From positions 245,155,741 through 245,219,740 of the forward strand of contig CM041465.1 in assembly GCA_023213395.1 (NCBI GenBank): 64,000 nucleotides of DNA, written 5' to 3'. Numbering within the stretch: position 1 is the first letter of the stretch; each line of letters opens with the position of its first letter. This DNA is from Cycas panzhihuaensis. Lineage: Eukaryota > Cycadophyta. The position numbers were made by a program, and so were the translations under genes. The notes below the pieces were generated by a model. It searched no databases, was not told the origin of the DNA, and saw only the letters and a program-made list of their open reading frames with translations. Positions 22,364 to 38,439 of this stretch are shown piece after piece.

Positions 22364-24090
22364 CTAGTCCCTGTTTCTTCCACTCCTGGTCCAATAATCT
22401 TTTACATGTTTGCCGTAATGCCTGATACAAGGACCCATGATAGGCTCCAAGTCTGGGTATTCCTTTAGATCCTTGTCATAACACCACACATCCTCCCAAA
22501 ATCTTATGGAGTTGCCATCTCCTAATCTCCATTTCAGGCCATCCCTGATAGCTTTCCATGCTTTAAAGATGGTCCTCCAGATGGTTGAACCAGCCGATGA
22601 AGCATTGTTATCTATAAGAGAGCCCCCTTGAATATATTTTCTTGATAGGATCTTCTCCCATAGTCTCTCTCCTCCTTTGAGTAATCGCCAGCCCAGCTTT
22701 GCCCCAACAATGACGTTGAAGGGAGAAAGCCTTCTTAGATTGAGGCCACTGGCCCATTTCGGAGTACAGACTTTACTCCAACTCACTAGATGAATCTTGT
22801 CCTTGGTTTCTATCCCAGACCAAAGGAATCTCTTCTGGATGGATTCAATAGTGTATGAGATGCCCAGCAGAACCCTAAAGATAGACATCCAAAAAACTAG
22901 GATGCTCTGAAGCGTAGAAGCAACTAGCTGGAGTTTTCTAGCTAAGCTTAAAAGGGCACCTTTCCAGCCTGCCAACTTCCTTTGCATCATATCGATAAGG
23001 GGGTTCCACATATCTTTGGTCATCTTTCCAACAAAGAGAGGCAAGCTAAGGTAAGTTATGGGGAGATTTTTAATATCCATCCCTAGAATTGTGCTGATCC
23101 TACCTTGGATACGGCCTGGGGTATTTATAAAAAAGACATTACTCTTCTTCAGACTTATCTTCTAGTTCGTGGCCTTCTTGAAGTACCCCAAGATCTCCTT
23201 AAATCTAGATGCCTCTCTTACAGTTACCTTCCCTAAGAAAATATTATCATCCATAAATTGATGGTGGGCCACATTATCCATACCAGATGTCAGTTTAATG
23301 CCATTTAGAATCCCTTGCCTCCTAGCGGACTCTAGGGTTCTACTCAATAATTCATCCATCGTGATGTAAAGGAAGGGAGAGAGGGGATCACCCTGTCTCA
23401 GCCCCCTAAAGCCAGGAAAGAAGCTGGAAGATGATCCATTGATAATAACTAAGAATTGTGGGTTGCCAATGCATAGCTTTATCCAAGACTGTCAAAGTTC
23501 CCCAAAGCCAAATGCCTCTAGACAATCTAGCAGGCACTCCGAGGAGACCTTATCGAAGGCCTTCATGAGGTCAATCTTGATGAGCATCGCGGGCTCCTTC
23601 CTTTCTGTGACTGAGTGGATTATTTCGTTAACTATAATATAACCATCATGAATCTGTCTACCCCAGAGGAAACCGTCTTGATTATGGGAGATGATGTTTG
23701 GCATAATTCTCTTTAATCCGTTCACTAAGACCTTGGTTATAATCTTGTATTTAACATTGCATAGACTGATGGGGCGAAACTCTTCCATCCTTTTCGCCCC
23801 TTCTTTTTTAGGGATGAGAATGAGGAATGTAGTCTCCCATTCTTGCAGAATCTTTTTGTTTACATAAAACTCCTACAAAGCTTCCATAAGATCCCCTTTA
23901 ATAATGTCCCAAAACTCTTGAAAAAATCCCAGTGGGAATCCATCAAGCCCTAGAGCTTTATCTTTCTTCATGCCAAAGAGAGCCACCCTGACTTCATCTA
24001 AGGTGAACGGAGTTGTCAGCTGAGCATTTTGAGCTTCATTCGACAAACTAGAGATATTGTTTAGGAAGTCCTTCCTTCTATCCATGTCCC
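22364..24090 (-). pseudogene. ORF2: LINE ORF2 reverse transcriptase
   Basis: RT blocks are in order on the minus strand: MKKDKALGLDGFPLGFFQ (24085-23873), then EEFRPISLCNVKYKIITKVL, QDGFLWGRQIHD, IKIDLMKAFDKVS (23788-23492), then HHQFMDDNIFLG near 23290, where the usual Phe-Ala-Asp-Asp is Phe-Met-Asp-Asp with both aspartates kept. The thumb/connection follows (NLPITYLSLPL, WKGALLSLARKLQLV, FLWSG) at 23080-22364. At least four frame changes or stops break the frame. The RT copies the element RNA at a nicked chromosomal target. Classification as plant L1 is secure from these blocks. Confidence 0.88.
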
Positions 24091-25347
24091 CATCCTACGG
24101 CTCAGTGAATAAGTCCTTGAAGTATTCACTAGCCAAGTCCTTCATACCCTCTGGCAAACTTACTACTGAGCCATCTTCCTTTTGAAGACTAGTAATTCTA
24201 TTGCTCGCTCTATGTTTGACTGTGGTCATATGAAAAAATTTAGTATTTCTGTCTCCTTCAGCCAGCCACAGAGCCCTAGATTTTTGTCTCCAATGGATTT
24301 CCTCTCTAGTGAGAATCTCTTCAAAAGTCTCAACCAACTCCTTCTCTGTCTTATCTAGCTCTGGGGATCTGCCCATCCATTCAATCCTATCCTTTATTTC
24401 TTTTAGTTCACTGATAGTTTTATCCTTATGTTCGTATATATTTTGGAATACATCCATATTCCATACCTTTACTTGTCTTTTGACCCAATCCAGTTTCTTT
24501 GAGAATATGTACATTGCATGGCCTTTAATTTGAACTCCCCACCATTCCTCAATCCTCTTTCGAAGATCAGGGTGTCGAAGCCACATTAATTTGAACCTGA
24601 AGGGTGACCTAATATATTTACTGGGATCCAAAAATTGAAGCAAGAGGGGAGAATGGCCAGAGCTAATCCTTGGCAGAGCCTTAAGGGTGAAGTCATTGAA
24701 GTACCTCATCCAATCATAATTAACTAGCACCCTGTCTAATTTAATTTGAATTAAGTCATCCCCCAAGAACTTATTGGACCAGGTAAAAGAAGCACCCCTG
24801 AGCTTAACATCCTCCAGACCCCCCTACTATAGGAGGTCGCTGAACTCGCCCATGCTGGTTGTCCATTCACCAGTGCCATCTCTCTTATCCCCTGGAGACA
24901 ATGCCAAGTTGAAGTACCCTGTGACCATGGCTGTCGTGATCCATGTGCCTCCAATAATCTATCCCAAAGCCTCTTCCTGGCCTCTTGAATATTTGGGGCA
25001 TAAATGTTTGTGGCAAGCCACATGTTGTTGTTGCTTTTATTTGTTAACCGTACCGAAATAAAGGAATCCTTTACCAAAAAAAATTCTCCTGACCATGTCG
25101 ATAGATTCCATAGGACCAATAAGCCCCCAACTCCTTGGGCATAGTCGATCTCAATACATTCCGCATTCTTCCAAATTTTGTTCCTAACCCTTGGACTGTT
25201 CTCCTTGCTTAGTTTGGTTTCCTGCAAGAACATCAAGTCCAGGTGATATCTATTCCTTATATCCCTAATAATTCTTTGTTTCGAAGGGGCATTGAGTCCC
25301 CTAATATTCCATGATATTATTTTCATCTTTTCTTTCTTTGCTTCCAA
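24091..25347 (-). pseudogene. ORF2: LINE ORF2 endonuclease with two catalytic Asp lost
   Basis: The start MEAKKEKMKIISWNIRGLN is a typical L1 apurinic-type endonuclease N-terminus, followed by FLQETKLS with the catalytic Glu, and NIYAPN. After a frameshift the conserved Gly-Asp-Phe-Asn reads GYFNLALSPGDKRDG, so Asp is Tyr. Further on, LPRISSGHSPLLL shows the Ser-Asp-His-Ser-Pro motif with Asp changed to Gly. The linker to RT follows (KLMWLRHPDLRKRIEEWW, REEIHWRQKSRALWLAEGD). The endonuclease nicks the target to prime reverse transcription; this copy could not. ORF2's ATG overlaps the end of ORF1. Confidence 0.88.
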
Positions 25348-26764
25348 ACTTCAGCAGGTTCACCTTTTGGAGGCTCTCTGCCTTCAGTTATGGATCTAAG
25401 AATAGACCCTTCTAGAAAAACTTCCTTTAAAGTTTTTTGGCTGCCTTGATCTACCTGGGCAGCTATTTCTTTCTCTCTTTGTAGTTTCAAAGGTGGCCTC
25501 CCTACCTACTCCCACATCCAGCTGCTTCTTTTGGGACATAATTAGTTGTGGTAAGGAATCTAGACCTAGCATCCCTAGATCCTCCAATATGGGCATCACC
25601 GGCTCCTCAACCCCAGCCAACTTCCTCTAGTTCACTTATTCTTTTACTGTCTCGTCTTCAGCATCTGCGGAGGGGTCCTTTATAAGTAGGGGGGGCAAAC
25701 CTAACCCCTACATGACCTCCTTATCCTACATCCTCTATGTCTCGGGCAAGGTAGTTTGGGCTATAGAGGCAGCCTCAGCAAGGGTAGGGACCCATGTACT
25801 ATCCACGCCAATCAGGCTCCCCGGGGCCACAAGAACCTGTGCTACTTACTCAACCTTCCTCTAGGAGCGTGTCCTCCTCATTGGGGTCAAAACCCAGGTT
25901 CAAGTGAGGGGCCTCAACTACCTCCATTTGGCCTGGATGTTCTAGTACCACCCCTTTTTCCTTCTCCTTCCTTTCCTAGGGATTTGGTTCTGAGGGACCC
26001 TCTATTCTCTCGTCTTATGAGAACTGCACCCTCGGGCACTTTTGGGGTAAATGCCCCAAGTTTCTGCATGTGGAACATCTAAAATGCTCCATCTCATAGA
26101 TCAACGGTTGTACCCAGCTCCCTTCTACCATGTCCATCCATATGTCATCCAGGAGGGGTTTATCAATCTGAATCAAGGCGCAAATTCTAACATTTATGAG
26201 TCTGCTGCTGTACTTTGTTATAGAATCTATTGTTAAAAGAGGACCCACCGCTTTTGCTATACCTTTAAATACTTCGAGGTTCCAGTGGTGTAAGGGAAGG
26301 CCCAGGAGTTGGATCCATATAAGAGCTTGTCTGATTTTTTGAACAGAGGGATCAAAGTCCCTATGCCATTTCTCGAGAGATAGGGCTTTCCTACCAAACA
26401 TCCATGGGGCCCTTAGAATGCTGGACATATCTTCATAGGAAGAAAATTTAAATAGCTCGCAGCCCTTAGGCATGGCTATTACTTCCACGCTACCCATTGT
26501 TTTCCATTTAGTCCTTGTCCAGATCCTAATGGTTTCCAGACCTAGTCTATGTCTTAAGAATCTACCAACAAGGTAATTCTCCCAAAGTTTCTCAGTTTTC
26601 TCCACTAGAGCCTAGGGGATTTTCAATCTAACCTTATTATCCTCAATTACTAGTATTAAGTCAAATGTTTCCTCCTCATTAGTTTTCAAAACATCGCGGT
26701 AGGATCTCCCTAGTGACAGGTTGGGGTTCTAGTTCTGATTTTGAGGATTATGGTCCTTTTCCAT
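25330..26764 (-). pseudogene. ORF1: LINE ORF1 (DUF4283-like, CCHC zinc knuckle)
   Basis: The likely start is the ATG at 26764 (MEKDHNPQNQN, then a stop). The reading continues through GRSYRDVLKTNEEETFDL and, from 26605 to 26015, an open 196-codon stretch. That stretch holds the DUF4283 region (WENYLVGRFLRHRL, FSSYEDMSSILRAPWMF, LSLEKWHRDFDPS, LIWIQLLGLPLHHW) and a CCHC knuckle, CSTCRNLGHLPQKCP. The C-terminal third is low-complexity and broken by stops. ORF1 proteins bind the LINE RNA as a chaperone. The start is chosen because it restores the N-terminal phrase that precedes DUF4283 in this class and lies after a GC-richer leader. Confidence 0.82.
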
Positions 26765-27385
26765 ATTTAAGAAATTATAAACTGCAATAGAAAAACCCCA
26801 AACAAGGGAAGCGAGAACATACCCTAGCTCATGGCATTAAAAACATCTCAGCCACAAGCATTCTCTTTATTTTATCACAAGCCTAAGAGTTGTCATACAA
26901 GCTTTTCTCAGGGCACCCTCCCTCACCATACAGAGCCTTTCCTACACTGTCTGTCTTTCCTTTCGTAACCAGTCTTTCTACCGTTTCATCAAGCTCATCA
27001 TGGCAGCCTGCTCCTTTTGTAGGATGGCTCAGAAATCTGGACTTATGGTCTCCACGCACCGCTTGAAGAATCCTAGCCTACAAGCTCTGAGCGCCTCTCC
27101 CTTCGTCGCCTTTGCAGCTCGTTCGTAGCCTGTTTAACCCCAAGCAAGGCCTATTATCCTTTGCAGGCATACTTTCAACCGTCATAATCTGGTCGTGGGG
27201 ATAGAGAGCCCCAATAGAGCCACTAGGCATGGACCGGGTGACCGTGCCTACATTGTTCGAGGGACGCCATAGCGTCACAGCCCTCCATCTTGTAGCCACT
27301 TGTTCTTCACAAAACCCTAGCAAACATTCCACACTCGCAGCTCACTGGTCCGCAGTCTGGAAAAGTAACATCCTTAGCAAAATTT
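26765..27385 (-). promoter_or_regulatory. LINE 5' UTR
   Basis: About 620 bp between the TA repeat and the ORF1 start. On the minus strand it begins AAAATTTTGCTAAGGATG at the TA boundary. It is GC-richer than its surroundings and holds one 84-codon frame (27332-27078) with no recognisable domain. L1 5' UTRs carry the internal promoter; no specific promoter element can be named here. Confidence 0.65.
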
Positions 27386-27417
27386 TATATATATAGATAT
27401 ATATATATATATATACA

Positions 27418-27453
<36 letters not shown>

Positions 27454-27483
27454 TATATACATATATATATATGTGTATGTATG

Positions 27484-27612
<129 letters not shown>

Positions 27613-27619
27613 CTATATG

Positions 27620-27692
<73 letters not shown>

Positions 27693-27829
27693 GTATATCT
27701 ATATGTATATATATATACATATACATATGTATATATATGTATATATATATATACATACATATACATACATACATATATATATATGCATATATATGTATAT
27801 ATGTATGTATATATATATATATATGTATG

Positions 27830-27862
<33 letters not shown>

Positions 27863-27873
27863 GTATATGTATA

Positions 27874-27913
<40 letters not shown>

Positions 27914-27993
27914 TATATATATATATGTGTATATGTATGTATATATGTGCATGTATATATATATGTGTATATGTGTGTATATATGTGTATACA

Positions 27994-28035
<42 letters not shown>

Positions 28036-28054
28036 CATACATACATGCACATAC

Positions 28055-28129
<75 letters not shown>

Positions 28130-28171
28130 TACATATGTATATATATATATATATGCATGCATATATATATA

Positions 28172-28388
<217 letters not shown>

Positions 28389-28441
28389 GTATATATATAT
28401 GTATACATATATATGTATATATATACATGTATATATACATA

Positions 28442-28485
<44 letters not shown>

Positions 28486-28513
28486 TACATGTATACATAT
28501 ATGTGTGTATATG

Positions 28514-28553
<40 letters not shown>

Positions 28554-28646
28554 TACATACATATATATGTATATGTATATGCAGCCATATATATGTATAT
28601 ATATGTATATATATGTATGTACATATGTATATATGTATATACATAC

Positions 28647-28687
<41 letters not shown>

Positions 28688-28697
28688 GCAGCATATG

Positions 28698-28820
<123 letters not shown>

Positions 28821-28887
28821 ACATGTATGTATATATGTATATATATGTATATATATGTATATGTATGTATATATATATATATATGTA

Positions 28888-28938
<51 letters not shown>

Positions 28939-29010
28939 GTGTATGTATGTGTGTATGTATATATGTATGTATATGTATATATATATGTATATATGTATCT
29001 GTCATGTATA

Positions 29011-29047
<37 letters not shown>

Positions 29048-29303
29048 GTGTATATGTATATGTATATATATGTGTATGTATATATATATGTATATATATA
29101 TATGTATGTGTATATGTATATGTGTACATATATGTATATATGTACATATATGTGTATATATGTACATATGTGTATATGTGCATATATATGTATGTACATA
29201 TGTATGTGTGTGTGTATATGTATATGTATATATATATGTACATATATATATATGTGTATATGTATATATATATATATGTGTATACATATGTATATATGTG
29301 TGC

Positions 29304-29370
<67 letters not shown>

Positions 29371-29388
29371 TATATGTATATATATATG

Positions 29389-29442
<54 letters not shown>

Positions 29443-29449
29443 TATGAAT

Positions 29450-29519
<70 letters not shown>

Positions 29520-29616
29520 GTCATGCATCATATGTATGTATATATATATATATATATATATACATATATATGTGTATGTATATATACATATGTATATGTA
29601 TATGTATATATATATG

Positions 29617-29809
<193 letters not shown>

Positions 29810-29877
29810 ATATATGTATATATATATGTGTATATATGTATATATATATATATATGTATATATGTGTATATATATAT

Positions 29878-29950
<73 letters not shown>

Positions 29951-29957
29951 TGCATAC

Positions 29958-30165
<208 letters not shown>

Positions 30166-30177
30166 ACATATACATAC

Positions 30178-30282
<105 letters not shown>

Positions 30283-30386
30283 TATATATATGTATATATA
30301 TATATGTATATATGTATATATATATATATGTATACATATATATATATATACATATATACATATATATATATATACATATATATACA

Positions 30387-31035
<649 letters not shown>

Positions 31036-31058
31036 ATATATATATATATCTATATATC

Positions 31059-31289
<231 letters not shown>

Positions 31290-31344
31290 GTATATATATA
31301 TATATATATATATACGTATGTGTATGTATATATGTATGTATGTA

Positions 31345-31423
<79 letters not shown>

Positions 31424-31427
31424 ACAT

Positions 31428-31520
31428 ATATAGATATATATGTACATATATAGATATATATGTACATATATGTATACATATATCTATATATGTATACATA
31501 GATATATATGTATACATATA
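31428..31520. repeat. Minisatellite of about 20-bp near-palindromic units
   Basis: Units of the form ACATATATAGATATATATGT repeat with spacing near 20 bp, followed by copies in the inverted sense (TATCTATATATGTATACATA). It is a higher-order repeat embedded in the TA tract. Confidence 0.65.
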
Positions 31521-31654
31521 TATGTATATATATGTATATATATATATATATGTATATATATACATATACATATATATATATGTATATATATATGTATATA
31601 TATGTATATATGTGTATATATATATACATATATATATGTATATATATATATATA

Positions 31655-31721
<67 letters not shown>

Positions 31722-31818
31722 ACATATATGTATGTATATATGTATATATATATATATATGTATCTGTGTATATGTGTATATGTATGTGTGTGTGTGTGTG
31801 TGTATATATATATGTGTG

Positions 31819-31934
<116 letters not shown>

Positions 31935-31966
31935 TATGTATATATATATATGTGTACATATAAATA

Positions 31967-32017
<51 letters not shown>

Positions 32018-32022
32018 TTATG

Positions 32023-32193
<171 letters not shown>

Positions 32194-32220
32194 GCATATA
32201 TATATATATATATATGTATA

Positions 32221-32251
<31 letters not shown>

Positions 32252-32258
32252 GTATATG

Positions 32259-32396
<138 letters not shown>

Positions 32397-32476
32397 CATA
32401 TATATGTATATATATATATATATATGTATGTATATATATATATATGTATGTATATATGTATATATATATATATATC

Positions 32477-32631
<155 letters not shown>

Positions 32632-32642
32632 GTATATATATG

Positions 32643-32690
<48 letters not shown>

Positions 32691-32727
32691 CATATATATA
32701 TATATGTATATATATATACATATATAT

Positions 32728-32833
<106 letters not shown>

Positions 32834-32845
32834 ATATATATATAT

Positions 32846-32943
<98 letters not shown>

Positions 32944-32971
32944 ATATATCTATATATACACACATACATAT

Positions 32972-33109
<138 letters not shown>

Positions 33110-33114
33110 GTGTG

Positions 33115-33251
<137 letters not shown>

Positions 33252-33254
33252 ATA

Positions 33255-33378
<124 letters not shown>

Positions 33379-33470
33379 TATGTGCATATGTGTATATATA
33401 TGTATGTATATATATATATATATATGTTTATATGTGTGTATGTATATATGTATGTATATATATATGTATA

Positions 33471-33556
<86 letters not shown>

Positions 33557-33584
33557 CATATATATATGTATGTGTGCCATGTAT

Positions 33585-33619
<35 letters not shown>

Positions 33620-33656
33620 CATGCATGCATATATATATACATACATACACATATAC

Positions 33657-33794
<138 letters not shown>

Positions 33795-33809
33795 GTATAT
33801 ATATATATG

Positions 33810-33841
<32 letters not shown>

Positions 33842-33861
33842 TATGTATGTATATATATATG

Positions 33862-34135
<274 letters not shown>

Positions 34136-34177
34136 TACATATATATATATCTATATACATATATACATACATATATA

Positions 34178-34268
<91 letters not shown>

Positions 34269-34280
34269 GTTTATACATAC

Positions 34281-34386
<106 letters not shown>

Positions 34387-34402
34387 ACATATTTATACAT
34401 AC

Positions 34403-34442
<40 letters not shown>

Positions 34443-34454
34443 GTGTATGTGTGT

Positions 34455-34482
34455 GTGCGCGCGCGCAGGCGCGCGTGCACAT
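34455..34482. repeat. GC-rich alternating island at the right edge of the TA block
   Basis: GTGTGCGCGCGCGCAGGCGC and the following GCGTGCAC form an alternating purine-pyrimidine run with a single AGG break. It marks the transition from the microsatellite to unique sequence. Confidence 0.9.
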
Positions 34483-34491
34483 ACATGCTTA

Positions 34492-35120
34492 CAGATTATA
34501 GGTTTTGATCACTACCTTTTAGATGTTCTTTGCAAGTTTTTCAGAGTTTGATGGTTGTCTTTTAGTTATTTATTTGTTGCTTTCCCAAGGTTTGAGGGTT
34601 GCGTTCTTTTGCTATAGAGCCTATTCTACCAGGCCTATTTACTTGCACTTAGTAATGGATGACCAAATTTGTCAAATCTTCTAAAGTGTTTTTCTAGGCA
34701 ACAATTTTGTAGAGCAAGGCATATCAAGGGATTATATAGTGTGTTTAATTTAGAAACTTATTAGCTCGTTTCTTTGTTTTTTTTTATTTTATTTTTTTTG
34801 GTTATATGATTATTATATTTTATTCTTTTTAGGGGTTTATTTACCTACTCAAGATATTTCAAATGGTGTAATAATAATAATCCTTTTATAATTTAAGAAT
34901 TAGGATGGCATAATGTATTATGTATTGTTACTATCTTTTAAAAAAGGAATAAATTAAAATTTATATTTTCAGTCTCTGGCATAAAATTTGAAAGACTTTT
35001 ATCCTAGTAAACTGTTGTTATATTAATATGCATTTACATGTCAAATGTAACAAAGAAACAATTTGTATAATAAAAGAGATATAGTACTTTTTATATTGAT
35101 ATTTTATTTTTTTGATCTAT
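34492..35120. other. AT-rich unique sequence between TA block and Gypsy element
   Basis: No open frame or repeat is supported. A T-rich run lies near 34776-34800. The last bases (TCTAT, 35116-35120) are the candidate left target-site copy of the element that follows. Confidence 0.5.
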
Positions 35121-35481
35121 TGTAGCATAACCCTACATTTCTTAAGCATTAACAAGTGGGAGCCACTAAATGGTTAAGGATTGATGTTATTTATTAAGAT
35201 CTATGCACAGGCTACTAAACCCTCTAATAAGATGTAAGGCCATTAGGGCCACCAATAGGATCATAAGGAAGAAGACCCTCGTATATCTATTTAAGAGGTC
35301 AAGTATCACTTGTAAAAGATTATTGAGTATTATTATTTTTTGAAGAGAAAGTGCTTTGATACTCTGTTTAGTATTTAATTTGTGATCTATTTATATATTA
35401 TATTCTCATTAAGGTGATATTTGACTTCTATTTATGTTAATCTACATTTACAAGGTCAATTTTTTCAAAGAAAATGCTCCA
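35121..35481 (+). mobile_element. 5' LTR of the 35-41 kb Gypsy element
   Basis: It starts TGTAGCATAACCCTACATTT and ends AAAATGCTCCA, canonical TG...CA. The conserved TATATCTATTTAAGAGG near 35282-35298 is the likely TATA region and is shared with the 3' LTR. It has the same length as the 3' copy (361 bp). Confidence 0.88.
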
Positions 35482-35483
35482 GG

Positions 35484-35499
35484 TGGTATATGAGTGAAG
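35484..35499 (+). promoter_or_regulatory. Primer-binding site, decayed tRNA-Met type
   Basis: TGGTATATGAGTGAAG begins two bases after the LTR end. It keeps TGGTAT and GAG of the tRNA-iMet primer consensus TGGTATCAGAGC. Confidence 0.7.
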
Positions 35500-36760
35500 T
35501 TCATAATCTTGGGAAACTGCTCAATAAAAGAAAAAAATCATGATTTTTTTTTCTTTACCAAATTAAGTACTCTCTCTACCCAAGTAAAGATTAAGGAGAG
35601 ACCTATTAGTACTCTCTCCACAAAGATTGAGGAACAAAACAAACACCACTTGAGAGTCACAAGGAAAAGGAAATTTCTTCCCCTAGTTAACACCCAACAC
35701 TTTTCTTTTTCTTCTTTGTGCTCATTTTTAATTTAGTTATTTATTTCAATTTCTATATAAGTCCAAGGGTAGATAACTCTACTTAGAAGCTACCCTTTCT
35801 CCCTCCTACCCCTCTTTCCCTAGTAGATGACTTTACATGGAAACTACCTAAGTAGTTAGGTAGAGATCCCATATTGGGTGTCTTTAAAAATCACAAATAT
35901 TTGTCATCGTGGCATTTTTTTCCCTTTATATGAATGATTGGAGATAACATTCTTGAACCAAACCCTAGACAGAACTTGGTTACAAAATTATGCTTCCATA
36001 TATCTTTAGGTATATAAGAGGATCCTTATAGGTCTTAAATTCTTCATAGCATAGGCAACCTACTAGCCATTGTAATCTTGCAGTGTAGTGATTAACGGGT
36101 AGCACCATAAATTTACTTGCCCTAAATTTCTATATAAGAGGTTTATCAGCAAGCCTATAAGACCAAGCATACCCTAGTGGTTAGTAAGATACCCTCTATT
36201 ATATCCACCCTGCTATACATGCTCTACCATTTAATTAAGATTGCAAGACCTATTATTTAACTAAAAAAAGAAAAATAAGAAAAAAAATAAACTTAGTCAC
36301 GCTTCATGATCCTAGTCCATAAGAAAAAATTACCACTCAAATTTATATACCTTATTTCGATTAGCACATTACATTTATCATTTTATATTAAGTTAATTCT
36401 TGTAAATAATTTTCACACTTCTTAGTACCTAGGTCACCAGTGGGCCCCACCACCTAAAACTCACCTTAAATCTCATATACCATATTTCGACGAGATTTTT
36501 GTGCTTGTCCCAGTGGACTAGGTATCCTATTCATGTAATTTTGGGGTTAACAGGCTATAAGCAGCCTACATTCTCCTCTTTACCGCCTTCTCATCCCTAT
36601 ATCAACTCCTTAGTTCTTACATCCCATTCTCTCTTTCTCTTTCCCACTTTGTATATTTCCCATTCTTTTTGCTTATTCTCACTCCTTTAAGCCCCTTCTA
36701 TAGATCTAATGACACTAACAATATAATGAGACAAAATTATTGAGTTAACCCAAGACTTAC
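35500..36760 (+). other. Gypsy leader region
   Basis: Roughly 1.26 kb between primer site and gag. A Ser/Pro/Leu-rich frame at 36499-36690 has no recognisable motif. Nothing else can be assigned. Confidence 0.5.
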
Positions 36761-37560
36761 AAGTTAACAATAAAATTGATGACCTCCCTGTAAAATTAAA
36801 CATTGGGGGCATCAAATAAGAAATTCTTTCATCACTCTAGCAAATGCTATAATCCCAATCCCAAAGCATTAGGACTTCTCATATGATGGGTAATGCTACT
36901 CCCCCCCTTTAAGGAAGTAATGCACCTCCAACAAGTTATCCACCAAGGCAACCATTTATCCACCATAAGATCAATATTCCTACATTTGATCTAGATGTGA
37001 ATAAAGAGTGCCCTCATAGCTAGATTAATAAGTTAGAATCATATTTCACACTTTACCCAATGTTAGAGGAAGATCAACTCTTGTACACCTCCATCCACCT
37101 AGATAAATGAACCCACTATTATTTCAACTGGTAGAAATAAGAATATCACTCCCACCTCATATGGTCCCACTTCACAAGCAATTTTTTCAAATAATATGAG
37201 GACACATAGAGTTAATCCTTCTTTATGTAACTAAGTTAGATTAAATAAACTACAACAGTAGAGGCCTATATTGATGAATTCCAAGCTTTGTATAGTCGCT
37301 TTCCATAAAGCCAAAACTTGGATAAACAAACAATAATGGATATTTATGTGGCTAGACTCCAAGATTATATTTAAATGGGACTAAAGATAATGGCAATTCA
37401 CTCCTTCAAGGAAACATTCAAGTAGGCCCAAACAATAGAGGCTAAATTTGTAACAGATAGACCCTTAACTACTTATCAGGATAACCCTTAGTCCTTATGC
37501 ACTCGACAGTTAGACCTTTAATGATTGCAGCCCTAATTTGATAATGTTGTCCATTTTTAA
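36760..37560 (+). pseudogene. gag: Gypsy gag
   Basis: In one frame, interrupted by many stops, the capsid phrases appear: KINIPTFDLDVNKECPHS, INKLESYFTLYPMLEEDQ, LLYTSIHLDK, and then VEAYIDEFQALYSRFP and TIMDIYVARLQDYI. These match the plant Gypsy capsid (Retrotrans_gag) pattern of an acidic Leu-rich start, Trp/Ile-x-x-Leu-Glu-x-Tyr-Phe, and a Phe-Gln-x-Leu motif. The stops mostly sit where Trp or Gln is expected. No intact zinc knuckle was found. Gag would assemble the retroelement particle; this copy is dead. Confidence 0.75.
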
Positions 37561-37779
37561 TCTGATTTCACACGTTGAAGACCATGATATAATGATCCCA
37601 TCTACTCAACTACTGACTAACAAAATGATAACTTCTCTATCGAAAGAGTCCAAATTTCCCAAGTTAAAGTATGAGACTAACTAAAAGCTAGTCTTTGTAT
37701 GTAGTGTGTAAAAAAATGGACTTCTAGGCACAACCATTTTTGCAAGGCATAATGTATGGTTTTTCCCATTGACCTATCC

Positions 37780-38160
37780 TTATCCCTAACGAATCCTTTA
37801 ACTCTGACTCTAAACACTAGGTTGAAGATGAAATCCATAATGACCCTACTTTGGACCCATACCCTGAAATATCCTTATCTATTATCACCACCACCTCTTG
37901 TCCCAAGACCCTATGTATCAAAGGTATTCTTCGCAAGACTCCAATGTCAATCTTGATCAATAGTAGTGTGTCACATAATTTTCTTGATATCTCTATAACT
38001 TAACAACTTAACCTATATATAGTACCAAAAATTGGCTTCACATGTTCTCTATTAAGGCACCAAAAACTCCATTGTACTGGTGTTATTAAAAATCTCTAAG
38101 TCCAAATCAGCACCTACCTTTTAGTGTCAGGTTTCTATGCCTTTTTTATAAGAGGGTCTG
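37780..38160 (+). pseudogene. pol: Gypsy protease-like region
   Basis: Around 37950-37990 the reading LINSSVSHNFLDIS corresponds to the aspartic protease signature Leu-Ile-Asp-Ser-Gly-x-x-His-Asn-Phe-Leu; the catalytic Asp is Asn and the Gly is Ser. The frame at 37756-37956 is only a partly overlapping by-product. The protease would cleave the polyprotein. Confidence 0.6.
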
Positions 38161-38439
38161 ATGTTATCTTAGGGATTTAATAGTTGTAAACCATAGGGAC
38201 TTATAGTATGAATAACTTGCCTAATAACCCATTCATTATTTTCAAAGACCAAATGGGTTAAAATAATAAAATTTATGGGATGCAATCTCCCCTAACCAAA
38301 TGGTCTTACTAGGGCGTATGAAACATCGTCTTCAATCTCACTTAGGATACATAGTTTACCTCAATAATATTCAAATTGAATTACAAATTCACCCATGTAT
38401 CTAAGATGTCATTACCTAATACAAGTAGGTATTTGCGGC

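Larger units (their letters stand above)
20977..27385 (-). mobile_element. Nearly full-length plant L1-type LINE
   Basis: An element of about 6.4 kb on the minus strand has a 5' UTR (27385-26765), ORF1 with a DUF4283-like domain and a CCHC knuckle, and ORF2 with endonuclease, reverse transcriptase, a zf-RVT region and RNase H. It ends in an A-rich tail (minus strand ...CAAAAAATAAATAAA) that passes into TA repeat. The domain order is that of plant L1 elements. Both ends abut the TA microsatellite. It is GC-richer than its surroundings. Frameshifts, stops and catalytic changes show it is inactive. Confidence 0.9.
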
